Below are positions 38,820-47,959 of a stretch of DNA of 64,000 nt, piece after piece. Position 1 is the first letter of the stretch, and every line of letters begins with the position of its first letter. This DNA comes from DAOUBF01 sp034432795 (GTDB lineage Bacteria; Chloroflexota; Anaerolineae; DSLN01). The notes beneath the pieces are model-generated. The model searched no databases, was not told the DNA's origin, and saw only the letters and a program-made list of their open reading frames with translations. Position numbers and translations under genes: made by a program. The stretch covers positions 56,184-120,183 of the forward strand of contig DAOUBF010000003.1 in the NCBI GenBank assembly GCA_034432795.1, written 5' to 3'.

Positions 38820-40004
38820 ATGCGGATTTTACTCTACACTGGGAAAGGCGGCGTAGGCAAGACGAGTATTGCGGCGGCGACTGCCCTGCGCTGTGCGCAA
38901 CTTGGCCATCGCACCATTGTCCTGAGCACGGACGCTGCCCACAGCCTGGGCGATGCGCTCCATCGCGAATTGGGGTCCGAACCTCAAGCGGTGTGTCCCA
39001 ACCTGTGGGCACAGGAGATTGACGTCTATTACTCCATGCAGAAGCATTGGGGCGCCTTCCAGCGGGCGCTGGCCTCGCTGCTGACCTGGCGCGGCGTGGA
39101 TGAACTCGTCGCCGAGGACATCACCATCATCCCCGGCCTGGAGGAGGGCGCGAATCTCCTGTGGATCAACCAGTTTGTGGAACAGGCCGAGTACGAGGTG
39201 ATCGTGATTGATGCCGCGCCCACCGCCGAGACGTTGCGGCTGCTCAGCCTGCCCGATACCAGCCGCTGGTGGTTTGAGCACCTGTTCCCCTTGGGGCGCA
39301 GCGCGGCGCGGGTATTGCGTCCCATCGCCCGTCCCCTGGGCGCCGAGGTGCCCGACGAGCAGGCACTGGAGGCTGTGGAGAAGCTCTTCCGCGACCTGAA
39401 GCAGGTGCAGCGCTACCTGGGTGATCCGCGGATGACCTCGGTGCGCCTGGTGGTCAACGCCGAACGCATGGTCATCAAGGAGACCCAGCGGCTATACACC
39501 TATCTTAATCTCTACGGCTATGCCACCGACGCAGTCATCGTCAACCGGCTGCTCCCCGCCGAGGTGCAGGACCCCTATTTCCAGGGCTGGAAGAGCGACC
39601 AGGCGCAGAACCTGAAGTTGATTGAAGAGGCGTTCGCCCCGCTGCCCATCCTCAAGGCGCAACTCTTGCGCCGCGAGGTCGGCGGAATGGACCTCCTGCA
39701 ACGGCTGGCCGAGCAACTCTACGGCCAGCGCGACCCGGTGGAACACTTTTTTGAGGGCCAGACCCACCGCATTGAAACTACAGCGGAGGGCTTTGTCCTG
39801 GTCGTGCCCCTGCCCTTTGTCACCAAAGGTGAGATTGAGTTGGTCCAGAAGCTGGATGAACTCAGCCTGCGCGTGGGCAGCTACCGGCGCAATTTCATCC
39901 TGCCGCGTGCCCTGTGGGGCCTGGATGCCACCCGCGCCCACTTTGAGGATGGGACATTGCGTATCCTCTTTGCCAAGTCGCCGGGGGCAGCCAATGAGAG
40001 ATGA
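38820..40004 (+). CDS. ArsA/Get3-family ATPase with C-terminal Hsp20-like domain
   Basis: The 394-residue P-loop protein has the deviant Walker A GKGGVGKTSIA, switch I/II regions (STDAAHSLGDAL, VIDAAPTAETLRLL) and the ArsA core. Its last 80 residues (VLVVPLPFVTKGEIELVQKLDELSLRVGSYRRNFILPRALWGLDATRAHFEDGTLRILF) form an alpha-crystallin-like beta domain, as in PF17886. Arsenite export is unlikely because no arsB is present; a Get3-like targeting or chaperone role is more plausible. The UbiB-like gene starts inside its last codons (11-bp overlap). Confidence 0.88.
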   Translation: MRILLYTGKGGVGKTSIAAATALRCAQLGHRTIVLSTDAAHSLGDALHRELGSEPQAVCPNLWAQEIDVYYSMQKHWGAFQRALASLLTWRGVDELVAEDITIIPGLEEGANLLWINQFVEQAEYEVIVIDAAPTAETLRLLSLPDTSRWWFEHLFPLGRSAARVLRPIARPLGAEVPDEQALEAVEKLFRDLKQVQRYLGDPRMTSVRLVVNAERMVIKETQRLYTYLNLYGYATDAVIVNRLLPAEVQDPYFQGWKSDQAQNLKLIEEAFAPLPILKAQLLRREVGGMDLLQRLAEQLYGQRDPVEHFFEGQTHRIETTAEGFVLVVPLPFVTKGEIELVQKLDELSLRVGSYRRNFILPRALWGLDATRAHFEDGTLRILFAKSPGAANER

Positions 40005-41748
40005 CGAAAGGCGGAGGGCGGAGGACGAAGAGCCTGCCCTGAGTGTAACGACGGGACGGACGACAGAGGCTCCACCGTCCACCGTCCATCGTCCATCGTC
40101 CTTACAACACCGCTACCGTCGTATCGTCTTCTTCTTCGCCCGGACCATTGCCGCGTTGATCTGGTGGGATCTGATCGTGCGGCGAATGGGCGGGGGCGCG
40201 CTCGCCCGGCGCACCGCGCTGGCGCGCTACCGGCATATCGCCCGCGAGTTCCGCCTGCTGGCGGTGGAGATGGGGGGCGTGCTCATTAAGCTGGGCCAAT
40301 TCGCCAGCGCGCGCGTGGACATCCTGCCCAAAGAGGTCACCGATGAACTGGCCGGCCTCCAGGACGAGGTGCCCGCCGAGGACTTCGCCGCCATCCAAAG
40401 CCTGATTGAAGCCGAGTTCAGGCGGCCCCTCTCGGCTCTGTTCGCCCGGTTTGAACCCTGCGCTGTGGCTGCAGCCTCGCTGGGCCAGGTGCATCGCGCC
40501 GTCTTGCCCGACGGCAGACGGGCTGCAGTCAAAGTGCAACGACCGGGGATTGAGGAGCTGGTACAGGTGGACCTGATGGCCGTGCACACGGCCATCCGCT
40601 GGCTCAAGCGATACCCGCCTATCCGCCGTCGCGCCGACCTGGACGCGCTTTTTGCCGAGTTCAGCCGCACCCTATGGGAGGAGCTGGATTACATCGCCGA
40701 GGGCCATAACGCGGAGCGCTTCGCCGAGAATTTCGCCGACAGCCCCGGCGTGCTGGTCCCCAAGGTTTACTGGTCGCACACGACTCAACGCGTGCTCACC
40801 CTGGAAGATGTGGAGAGCATCAAGATCAGCGATCACGCGGCCATTCAGGCTGCGGGTATCCCTCTGACTGCTGTCGCCCGGCGGGTATTCCGCACCTATC
40901 TCCAGCAAGTCTTTGAGGATGGCTTTTTCCACGCCGACCCCCACCCCGGCAACCTGTTCGTCCATCCGCTGGGCGACGACGAGGAGAGGCCGCGCCCGTT
41001 TCAACTCACTTTTGTGGACTTCGGCATGGTGGGGCGCATCACCCCGGAGATGCGGGCGCAACTGCGCGAGGCGGCCATCGGTATCGGCACCCGCGATCCT
41101 CATCGCGTGGTGCAGGCGGCGAACCGGCTGGGGTTCTTCCTGCCGGGCGCCGACCTGGCTCTGATTGAGCAGGCCGTGCGCAAGGTGTTTGATCGCTATT
41201 GGGGCCTGAGCATGGGAGAGTTGCGCCAGCTTGAGATGGGTGAGTTCCGCGAGTTCATCCTGGAGTTCCGCCAACTCCTCCTCAGTATGCCTTTTCAGAT
41301 CCCCCGCGATTTCATTTTCTTAGGCCGTGCCCTCGGCATCCTCTCCGGCCTGGCGACCAGCCTGGACCCGGATTTCAACGTCTTCGCCGAGGTGCAGCCC
41401 TATGTCCAGGAACTGCTGAGCGAGGAGGGGGGGCCGGCGACGGTATCGGGCTGGCTGGAGCAGATCGGCGACATCGCTCAGAACCTGATCGTGATGCCGC
41501 GCCAGGCCAACCAGTTCTTTAACCGGGCGCTCTCCGGTGATCTGGAGGTGCGCGTGGGGGTGGGGCGTGATCTGGGGCGCAAGATAGACCAACTGGAGGC
41601 GATGATCAATCGCCTGTTCTGGGGCGTGATCTTCGCCAGCCTGCTGGTCTCCGGCATCCTGCTCTACGTCACCGGCCAGACCGTGATCGGGGCGGCGCTG
41701 GTGGCGATCAGCGTGTTGATCTGGCTGCGCGCTCTGTTGCTGCGCTAG
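39994..41748 (+). CDS. ABC1/UbiB-family atypical kinase
   Basis: The 584-residue protein carries the ADCK/UbiB signature: KxGQ motif VLIKLGQFASARVDILP, the Ala-rich loop AAASLGQVHRAVLPDGRRAAVKVQRPG, HADPHPGN, and VDFGMVGRI. Two C-terminal hydrophobic helices (about 530-580) anchor it in the membrane. UbiB-like kinases act in isoprenoid quinone biology. The start ATG 39994 overlaps the arsA-like stop. The first 40 residues are encoded by a dispersed repeat (40008-40103), so the conserved protein begins near HRYRRIVFFFARTIAAL. Confidence 0.9.
   Translation: MRDDERRRAEDEEPALSVTTGRTTEAPPSTVHRPSSLQHRYRRIVFFFARTIAALIWWDLIVRRMGGGALARRTALARYRHIAREFRLLAVEMGGVLIKLGQFASARVDILPKEVTDELAGLQDEVPAEDFAAIQSLIEAEFRRPLSALFARFEPCAVAAASLGQVHRAVLPDGRRAAVKVQRPGIEELVQVDLMAVHTAIRWLKRYPPIRRRADLDALFAEFSRTLWEELDYIAEGHNAERFAENFADSPGVLVPKVYWSHTTQRVLTLEDVESIKISDHAAIQAAGIPLTAVARRVFRTYLQQVFEDGFFHADPHPGNLFVHPLGDDEERPRPFQLTFVDFGMVGRITPEMRAQLREAAIGIGTRDPHRVVQAANRLGFFLPGADLALIEQAVRKVFDRYWGLSMGELRQLEMGEFREFILEFRQLLLSMPFQIPRDFIFLGRALGILSGLATSLDPDFNVFAEVQPYVQELLSEEGGPATVSGWLEQIGDIAQNLIVMPRQANQFFNRALSGDLEVRVGVGRDLGRKIDQLEAMINRLFWGVIFASLLVSGILLYVTGQTVIGAALVAISVLIWLRALLLR
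40008..40103. repeat. Family D repeat inside the 5' end of the UbiB-like gene
   Basis: The segment contains GGCGGAGGGCGGAGGACGA, then GACGGGACGGACGACAGAGG and CCACCGTCCACCGTCCATCG. It is related to 29634-29695. Here it is translated as a low-complexity lead-in. Confidence 0.55.
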
Positions 41749-41770
41749 GTTAGGGTCCCCCGGAGGCCCC

Positions 41771-42106
41771 TTAGGTGACGTCAATCTTTCTGCGGGCGCG
41801 GCGCTGCTGCCTGGGTTCTTCCGCCTCAATCATGCGGTCAATCGTGGCATCCACCAGGCTGCGCACAGCCAGGAGCATTTCGCGCCGGGCCACACGGCGG
41901 TGCTCCCAGAAGGCGTCGGGCAGAAGCGAGCGCCAGGCGGCGCGCATCTCGCGGCGTGCATTGCGGCTATGCTCAACAAACTCCTCCGGGAACAGTGCCC
42001 GCATGCGCGCTTTCATCCTGCGCACTTCTTCCCGCGCCTCGGCCTGCTCCTCTTGCGCCTGGGGGCGGGCCTCCTCTGCCATCTCCTCGGTCATATGCTC
42101 TGCCAT
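41771..42106 (-). CDS. Small helical protein with an internal repeat, unknown function
   Basis: With the ATG at 42106 (preceded by AAGGAGAGG) the protein has 111 residues and is highly charged. It contains two similar units of about 24 residues: FPEEFVEHSRNARREMRAAW-type and LPDAFWEHRRVARREMLLAV-type. Each has an E-H-x-R-x-A-R-R-E-M core. Such units could form a helical hairpin. No family recognised. It is convergent with the UbiB-like gene. Confidence 0.6.
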   Translation of the reverse strand: MAEHMTEEMAEEARPQAQEEQAEAREEVRRMKARMRALFPEEFVEHSRNARREMRAAWRSLLPDAFWEHRRVARREMLLAVRSLVDATIDRMIEAEEPRQQRRARRKIDVT

Positions 42107-42205
42107 GTCAGCCCTCTCCTTACCAGACATCCAATTCCACCTAATTATAGGATAAGGCAGATCGGGGGTCAAGTCAAACTCCCCCGCAAGGAGGGAGGGG
42201 GTGAG

Positions 42206-42231
42206 AACCGGGCTGAAGCCCGGTGCTGGGT
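42206..42231. repeat. Dispersed palindromic repeat (family A)
   Basis: AACCGGGCTGAAGCCCGGTG followed by CTGGGT, intergenic. The palindrome is the same as in 5374-5416. Confidence 0.7.
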
Positions 42232-42342
42232 GCTGCGCACAAGGTGATAGCCGACTAACACCGGTACCTCTGGCCCTATGGCACTCGCTTGCGGAACGCA
42301 GAGGACGGGGATAGGATCAAGAGGGAGGGAAGGAGGGGGGCT

Positions 42343-42888
42343 ATGAATCGCAAGGAGGCTCTTGCCTGCTCCTGCCTGGCCGGGATGATCCTGGCCCTGT
42401 GTACGTTGGTGGCAATTTCGCTATGGTTTGCTCTGCCGCGTGAGGAGGTCTTTTCACTGGGCCGCGTCACCGATTTTCCGCCGGGCGCCCCGCACTATCG
42501 GGTGCTGCGGCCAGATCTCGCGGTCTACGTCGTGAACCTGAATGGGCAACTCCTCGCCTGGGACGCGCAAGCGACGGTGCAATATCCGTACTCATGCCGC
42601 ATCAAATGGGTGGCTCTGAATAATCGCTTTGAAGATCCGTGCAGCGGGGCCAAGTGGTGCGCCGACGGCGCCCTGGCCGATCTGCGCTTTGCGGGATACG
42701 CCAGGAGCCTTGATCTGTATCCTCTGGAGATCGCGGCGGAGGGAGAGGTGCTGCTGCACCCCTTCCGCAAGGTCCCAGGGGCGCCGCTGCCGGAGGAGGT
42801 GCGCCGGGAATGGCGGGGCGTACAGGACCGTTTTCCGCCGCCCGAGATTTACCAGTGTAAAAGGCCCCTGCGCAGCCCCTGGCCCTGA
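42343..42888 (+). CDS. Membrane-anchored Rieske-fold protein lacking the iron-sulfur ligands
   Basis: The 181-residue protein has an N-terminal membrane helix (about 10-33). A Rieske-like beta region (about 60-140) includes VYVVNLNGQLLAWDAQ, YSCRIKWVALNNRFEDPCSGAKWCADG and the ARSLDLYPLEI end, so its layout matches Rieske domains. True Rieske proteins bind 2Fe-2S with C-x-H and C-x-x-H; here both His positions are replaced (C-R-I and C-S-G-A-K), so the cluster is probably absent. The ATG follows AAGGAGGGG. Function unknown, with electron transfer unlikely. Confidence 0.72.
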   Translation: MNRKEALACSCLAGMILALCTLVAISLWFALPREEVFSLGRVTDFPPGAPHYRVLRPDLAVYVVNLNGQLLAWDAQATVQYPYSCRIKWVALNNRFEDPCSGAKWCADGALADLRFAGYARSLDLYPLEIAAEGEVLLHPFRKVPGAPLPEEVRREWRGVQDRFPPPEIYQCKRPLRSPWP

Positions 42889-43059
42889 CCGTTCATCACC
42901 CCGGTTAGGTCTCTCCCTCGCTGCTGTCCTCCGGCGGATGAACAAGGTGTAGCCCAGCGCCAGGTCGGCTTGGGGCGGATGGCGCAGCAGAAGCATCGGC
43001 GTCAACTGTCTGAATGTGGGTGAAAGCCTGTCTTTTTAAGACAAGGCGCACAATCCCGC

Positions 43060-43088
43060 TTGTGGTGCTCTCACCTTTGCGCTATACT
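43060..43088 (+). promoter_or_regulatory. Promoter of the nurA-herA-mre11-rad50 operon
   Basis: TTGTGG (43060-43065) and TATACT (43083-43088) are separated by 17 bp, about 44 bp upstream of nurA. The region from 42889 to 43059 holds no other feature I can support. Confidence 0.65.
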
Positions 43089-43131
43089 ATTGAACAGACG
43101 TTCGGTCTGGGCCGGAGGTGGAGGCAGCCGA

Positions 43132-44328
43132 TTGACGCTAGAGTTCAAGGAACTCACCAAGAAAGTGGAGGAGATGGGCGCGACGCTGGCCGCGCGCGCC
43201 CAGGCCCTGCGCAGCAAGGCTGAGAAGGCGCGGGCGCGGCTGCGCCAGGCGGCCAGCCAGGTAGATGACCTGCGGGCCAGGCTGGACGCTATCCGCGCCG
43301 CCGGGGTGGAATGGCACGGCGCGGCACCCTCGGATGAACCGCCGGATGCCGTCCATCCGCTGCCCCCGGCTCCCTCACAGGCTACGCTGATCGCCGCCGA
43401 TGGCTCGCAGATTTTCCCCGACCCGCATGGCCTCGCGCTCTACTATCTGATCAACGTCGGCAGCATCGTTTACAGGCACGGCTCTGGCCAGGCGCCGGAT
43501 TGCTACACCATGCCGACGTTATATTATCGCGATGAGGAGTTATTCTCCGAAGACGGCCAGCTTATCCGCCCGCGCCGTATTGAGAGCTACCGCGACCTGG
43601 CCGAGATTGAGCGCCTGGCGCTTTTGACTGAGAACACCCACAACGCCCCGACGATCACCCTCACCGATGGCCCGCTCCTGCTCTACGGCCATGTTGGCCC
43701 GGCGGACCGTGATACCTTTGAGGAGGACCTGGCGCGCTACCTGGCGCAATTGACCGCGCTCCAACGCAACGGCGTGATCGCGGCGGGCTACGTGGACCGC
43801 CCGCGCAGCCCCTGGGTGGTCAGCCTGCTTGATCTGGCCGGGTGGGACCTGTCTCAGCCGCTCCCGCAACGCCTGGGCTGGCGCGAGTTTCAGGGGCTGG
43901 ACGACGAAGCCCTGTTCAAAGGGCTGCTCCAGCCGGGCGAGCGCTCCGCGCTGTTCATCGCCGAATCGGCGGTCAATCAGCGCTATGCCCAGTCCGGTCA
44001 CGGCATTTACTTCTTCTACCTGAACGTCTCTGCTATCAGCCTCCAGCCGAAGATCGCCCGCGTGGAGGTGCCGGAGTGGGTGGTGCACCAGCCGGGGGCA
44101 ATTGACTGCCTGCACGCGCTGTTGTATCACCAGTGTCGCGTTATAGACGGCTATCCCTATGTCCTGGCGCGGGCGCATGAACTGGCCGTGGTCACGCCGG
44201 AGGACAAGCGCCAGCTTGAAGCCATGCTTACGCACGTGCTCTTACGGTATCGCCTCCCCGCCGACGTCTCCAATAAGGCGCGGACGAAGGAGTTGGTGCG
44301 CTTCAGCGGCAGGCGACACCGGGGATGA
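43132..44328 (+). CDS. nurA: NurA-domain 5'-3' nuclease
   Basis: NurA is the nuclease partner of HerA in DNA-end resection. The 398-residue protein has an N-terminal coiled coil (about 1-60) and the NurA fold: LIAADGSQIFPDPHGLALYYLINVGSI (catalytic Asp with DGS), ITLTDGPLLLYG (second metal Asp), AGYVDRPRSPWVVSLL, and a late HALLYHQCRVIDGYPYVLARAHELAVV. A TTG start at 43132 after GGAGGTGGAGG fits best; an ATG at 43174 would trim the coiled coil. It heads an operon with herA, mre11 and rad50. Confidence 0.85.
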   Translation: MTLEFKELTKKVEEMGATLAARAQALRSKAEKARARLRQAASQVDDLRARLDAIRAAGVEWHGAAPSDEPPDAVHPLPPAPSQATLIAADGSQIFPDPHGLALYYLINVGSIVYRHGSGQAPDCYTMPTLYYRDEELFSEDGQLIRPRRIESYRDLAEIERLALLTENTHNAPTITLTDGPLLLYGHVGPADRDTFEEDLARYLAQLTALQRNGVIAAGYVDRPRSPWVVSLLDLAGWDLSQPLPQRLGWREFQGLDDEALFKGLLQPGERSALFIAESAVNQRYAQSGHGIYFFYLNVSAISLQPKIARVEVPEWVVHQPGAIDCLHALLYHQCRVIDGYPYVLARAHELAVVTPEDKRQLEAMLTHVLLRYRLPADVSNKARTKELVRFSGRRHRG

Positions 44329-44337
44329 GGGTATCTG

Positions 44338-44420
44338 TGTGTTTTACCGCAGAGGGCGCAGAGAACGCAGAGAGTTTGACTCTGCTCTCTTTGCGCTCCC
44401 TGCGGGCTTCTGCAGTAAAA
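44338..44420. repeat. Dispersed CTCTGCGGT-type repeat (family B), copy 3
   Basis: TTTTACCGCAGAGGGCGCAG at the left and GGGCTTCTGCAGTAAAATAG at the right, in the nurA to HAS-gene spacer. The ends are complementary, as in 38745-38815. Confidence 0.7.
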
Positions 44421-44434
44421 TAGAGGTTCTCATC

Positions 44435-45043
44435 ATGGGCGCTGAACGAGGGATGGATCAACACATCGGGCGTGTGCTGAACGCTAGCACGACCCGGTTC
44501 ACGGCGGGCTGCCGCGTGCCGCTGTCGGCGTTGCCCACCTTTGGGGCGCTGGCGCGGGTGAACGCCCAGGGGGGCCGCTGTCAGGTCTACGGCATGATCT
44601 ACAACATTTACGTGGACGATGACCCTCTGGTGCGCCAGTTGGCCTCGCTCCCCGAACCGGACGAGGAGGTCATCCAGGATCAGTTGCGCAACCGGCATAT
44701 TCCTGTGGAGATCAACCTGCTGGTCGTCGGTCACCGCCTGGAGGGGCGCATCCTGCACAGCCTGCCGCCCCAGCCGCCGCTCAGCCTGGATAAGGTCTAC
44801 CTGTGCGATGAGGCCGAGTTGGTTGAGTTCACCTCAGCCTTTGATTACTTCCGGCTGGTGCTCGCCGCCGACCAGGTGCCGCCGGAGGAGTTGCTGGCGG
44901 CGCATTTGCGGCTGGCGGCGGCGGCGCGTGGCGCGGAAGGGCGGGGCTTCCTGGTAGAGGCCGGGCGCGAGTTGGCGCGGCTGTTGGGCGGCAACCTGGT
45001 CTTGCTGGATGGGGTGCTACGGAGGATCCGGCCAAATGACTGA
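44435..45043 (+). CDS. HAS-barrel-like protein in the herA operon
   Basis: The 202-residue protein begins HIGRVLNASTTRFTAGCRVPLSALPTFGALARVNAQGGRCQVYGMIYNIYVDDDPLVRQLASL. This resembles a HerA/ATP-synthase (HAS) beta-barrel, with a C-terminal helical part of about 60 residues. It may be a stand-alone adaptor for the HerA barrel, though herA itself also begins with a barrel. The ATG at 44435 follows TAGAGGTT; an ATG at 44453 is the alternative. It overlaps herA by 8 bp. Confidence 0.65.
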   Translation: MGAERGMDQHIGRVLNASTTRFTAGCRVPLSALPTFGALARVNAQGGRCQVYGMIYNIYVDDDPLVRQLASLPEPDEEVIQDQLRNRHIPVEINLLVVGHRLEGRILHSLPPQPPLSLDKVYLCDEAELVEFTSAFDYFRLVLAADQVPPEELLAAHLRLAAAARGAEGRGFLVEAGRELARLLGGNLVLLDGVLRRIRPND

Positions 45044-46724
45044 AGCAGAAGACCTCAATCAATGGTTCTACCGCCCGCCCAAGACGGACGCCCAACGGCT
45101 GGGTATCGTCGTGGGCGGGTCGCTGTCCGAAGGGCTGAATGTCAAGCTGGACCCGCGCACCGTGGTCATTGAAGGGCTGGCGGTGGGGCGCTATGTGGTC
45201 ATTCGCGGCGCGCGCACCGGGCGGCGCTTTTTTGGCCTGATCACGGATATTGTGCTGGACAGCACCAACCCGCTGATTGAGAAGACCCCACCGGACACCT
45301 CCGACCTGTTCATGGCCGAGGTCTATGCCGGGACGAGCACGTTTGGCCGCCTGCACGTCAGCCCCATGCTCGTGCTGGAGGAGGGCGCCAGGGAGCCGAA
45401 GCCGGTCAAGACCGTGCCGGAGCACTTCTCGGTGGTGTACACCGCCACCGAGGAGGACGTGAACCAGGTGTTCGGCCAGGAGGACGCCACTCACTTTAAG
45501 ATCGGCGAGCCTCTGGATATGGAGGGCATCCCGGTCAGCCTGGACCTCAAGAAGTTTGTGGAGCGCTCCAGCGGCGTCTTCGGCAAGAGTGGCACGGGCA
45601 AGACCTTCCTGACGCGCATGTTGCTGGCGGGCATCATCCAGCAGGATGTGGCCGTCAACCTGGTGTTTGACATGCACAATGAGTACGGCTGGAAGAGCCA
45701 GGGCGAGGGCGGCTATGAGGTCAAGGGCCTGCGCCAGTTGTTCCCCACCGGGCGTGTCGCAGTTGTCACCCTGGATGCGGAATCTTCTCGTAGACGGGGG
45801 AGTAAAGTGGATTTTGAGGTGGAGATCGGCTACGAGCAGATTGAGCCGGAGGATGTGGACATGCTGCGTGACCTGCTGGGGCTGACCGATGTGCAGGCCA
45901 ACGCGCTGTATTTCCTGCGGCGGCGGCTGGGCAGGGATTGGATCGCCAAATTGCTGGCTGAGGATGAGATCGCCGAGGAGATAGAGGCTATCGTGGACCA
46001 GGGCAGCCTGCACGCGGGCACGCTCGGCGCGATCCAGCGCAAGCTGGGTATCTTCCGCCGCTTCGCCTTCCTTAAGCCGGGGCTGGAGACAAACGTCGTC
46101 CAACGAATCCTGGACCACCTGAACAAAGGCATCAGTGTGGTCATTGAGTTCGGGCGCTACGGCAACTCGCTGGAAGCCTACATTCTGGTGGCCAACTTCC
46201 TGACGCGGCGCATCCACGAGGAGTACGTCAAACGCAAGGAGGCCGCGCTGGGCCGCACCGCTGACGAACCCCGGCCGCTGGTGATCACGATTGAGGAGGC
46301 GCACAAGTTCCTGGATCCACTCATCTCGCGCCAGACGATCTTCGGCACGATTGCGCGGGAGTTGCGCAAGTACAATGTCACCCTGCTGATCGTGGACCAG
46401 CGCCCCAGCGGGATTGACGAGGAGGTGATGAGCCAGATCGGCACGCGGGTAACGTGTCTGTTGGACAATGAGGCCGACATTCGTGCGGTGTTCTCCGGCG
46501 TCTCCGGCGCCGGTGCGTTACGCGAAGTGCTCGCCCGGCTGGACACGCGCCAGCAGGCGCTTATCCTGGGCCATGCCGTGCCCATGCCCGTCGTCATTAA
46601 GACGCGCGACTACCAGTCGCTTTACGCCGCGCTGGCCCAGGGCGATGGCAAGGCGCCGGAGGAGGTGCTGAAGCGCAATAAGGAGATTCTGCGGGGTGAG
46701 GGGGAGTTTGAGGGGTTTGATTAG
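45036..46724 (+). CDS. herA: HerA-family hexameric DNA translocase/helicase
   Basis: HerA is an FtsK-like ATPase that forms a hexameric ring on DNA ends with NurA. The 562-residue protein has an N-terminal HAS barrel (about 20-125), Walker A GKSGTGKT (residues 183-190), Walker B RPLVITIEEAHKFL, and the arginine-finger/sensor region YNVTLLIVDQRPSGIDEEVMSQIGT. The ATG at 45036 follows GGAGGATCC and overlaps the previous gene. Order nurA, HAS, herA, mre11, rad50 is that of an archaeal-type end-resection operon. Confidence 0.93.
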   Translation: MTEAEDLNQWFYRPPKTDAQRLGIVVGGSLSEGLNVKLDPRTVVIEGLAVGRYVVIRGARTGRRFFGLITDIVLDSTNPLIEKTPPDTSDLFMAEVYAGTSTFGRLHVSPMLVLEEGAREPKPVKTVPEHFSVVYTATEEDVNQVFGQEDATHFKIGEPLDMEGIPVSLDLKKFVERSSGVFGKSGTGKTFLTRMLLAGIIQQDVAVNLVFDMHNEYGWKSQGEGGYEVKGLRQLFPTGRVAVVTLDAESSRRRGSKVDFEVEIGYEQIEPEDVDMLRDLLGLTDVQANALYFLRRRLGRDWIAKLLAEDEIAEEIEAIVDQGSLHAGTLGAIQRKLGIFRRFAFLKPGLETNVVQRILDHLNKGISVVIEFGRYGNSLEAYILVANFLTRRIHEEYVKRKEAALGRTADEPRPLVITIEEAHKFLDPLISRQTIFGTIARELRKYNVTLLIVDQRPSGIDEEVMSQIGTRVTCLLDNEADIRAVFSGVSGAGALREVLARLDTRQQALILGHAVPMPVVIKTRDYQSLYAALAQGDGKAPEEVLKRNKEILRGEGEFEGFD

Positions 46725-46726
46725 CC

Positions 46727-47956
46727 ATGACACCCATCCGCCTGCTGCACTTCGCCGACATTCACATCGGCACCGAGAACTACGGCCACATTGACCCGGA
46801 GACCGGCGTCAACGGGCGCGTGCTGGACTTCCTGCGCCGCTTCACCGAGGTCGTGGACTACGCCATTGAGCATGAGGCCGATCTCGTCCTGTTCGCCGGG
46901 GACGCCTTCAAGACGCGCGACCCCAACCCGACGCTCCAGCGCGAGTTCGCCCGCCGCATCCGCCGCCTGTCCGAGGCCGGCATTCCCACCCTCCTGCTCG
47001 TGGGCAACCACGACCTGCCCGCCATGGAGAAGCGCGCCAGCACCGTGGACATCTTCCACACACTGGCCGTACCCCATATCATCGTCGCACGTGAAGAAAC
47101 CGTGTATACCATCAAGACCCGTCACGGCCCGGTGCAGGTCGCCACCGTGCCCTACCCCATGCGCCAGCGCCTGCTGGCCCGTGAGGAGTTCCAGGGCATG
47201 ACGATTGAGCAGCTTGACCGCGCTCTCTCCGAGTTGGTTACTGAGAACATTGAGGCCCTGGCGCGGCAGATTGACCCGGCCATCCCGGCAGTGCTGGCGG
47301 GGCATTTCAGTGTGGCGGGCGCGGCATGGGGCTCGGAACGGCAGGTAATGCTGGGGAACGATGTCATGGTGCTCAAAAGCGCCCTGACGGACGGCCCCTT
47401 TGACTACTGCGCGCTCGGCCACATCCATAAGCACCAGGACGTGAACGCGGGCGGCTATCCGCCGGTGGTGTATTCGGGTAGCCTGGAGCGGATTGACTTC
47501 GGTGAGGAGCACGAGCCGAAGGGCTTCTGCTGGGTCCAACTCGTCAAGGGCGCGACGACGTATGAGTTTATCCCCGTCAAGGCCCGGCCCATGCGCACCA
47601 TCCGGGTGGATGTCACCTATGAGCCGGACCCGACCGGCGCCGCGATCGCCGCCATCCGCGAGGCCGACCTCACCGATGCCATTGTCCGTATCACAATAGG
47701 GATAACGCCGGAGCAGGAGAGCGCACTGAACACGCGCGAGATTGAGGACGAAGCCAAAAAGCAGGGGGCATACTTCGTCCGATTGACCAAAGACATGAGC
47801 CGTCAAGTGCCCATTCGCCTGGGAACGGAGTCGCCGGAGGGCCTGACGCCACCCCAATTGCTGGAGCGCTACCTCCAGGCCAAAGGCACCGACCCGGAGC
47901 GTATCGCGCTGTTGCTGGACTATGCCCGACCTATCTTTGAGGGCGAGCAGGTGTGA
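46727..47956 (+). CDS. sbcD: Mre11/SbcD-family exonuclease
   Basis: Mre11 is a Mn2+-dependent calcineurin-like nuclease that processes DNA ends with Rad50. The 409-residue protein shows phosphodiesterase motifs I-III: FADIHIG (Asp 11, His 13), FAGDAF (residues 57-61), and GNHD (93-96). A further His is in LAGHFSVAGA and GHIH is in YCALGHIHKHQ. The ATG at 46727 comes two bases after the herA stop. The C-terminal 130 residues are the capping domain. Confidence 0.94.
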   Translation: MTPIRLLHFADIHIGTENYGHIDPETGVNGRVLDFLRRFTEVVDYAIEHEADLVLFAGDAFKTRDPNPTLQREFARRIRRLSEAGIPTLLLVGNHDLPAMEKRASTVDIFHTLAVPHIIVAREETVYTIKTRHGPVQVATVPYPMRQRLLAREEFQGMTIEQLDRALSELVTENIEALARQIDPAIPAVLAGHFSVAGAAWGSERQVMLGNDVMVLKSALTDGPFDYCALGHIHKHQDVNAGGYPPVVYSGSLERIDFGEEHEPKGFCWVQLVKGATTYEFIPVKARPMRTIRVDVTYEPDPTGAAIAAIREADLTDAIVRITIGITPEQESALNTREIEDEAKKQGAYFVRLTKDMSRQVPIRLGTESPEGLTPPQLLERYLQAKGTDPERIALLLDYARPIFEGEQV

Positions 47957-47959
47957 TCC

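Noticed and set aside
38820..40004. Arsenite efflux pump ATPase
   Set aside because: The protein is ArsA-like but there is no arsB, arsC or arsR near it, and it carries a C-terminal Hsp20-like domain, so arsenic export is not supported.
44829..46304. Long minus-strand open frame opposite herA
   Set aside because: It is an antisense shadow of herA; composition is biased to His/Gln/Leu and no motif is present.
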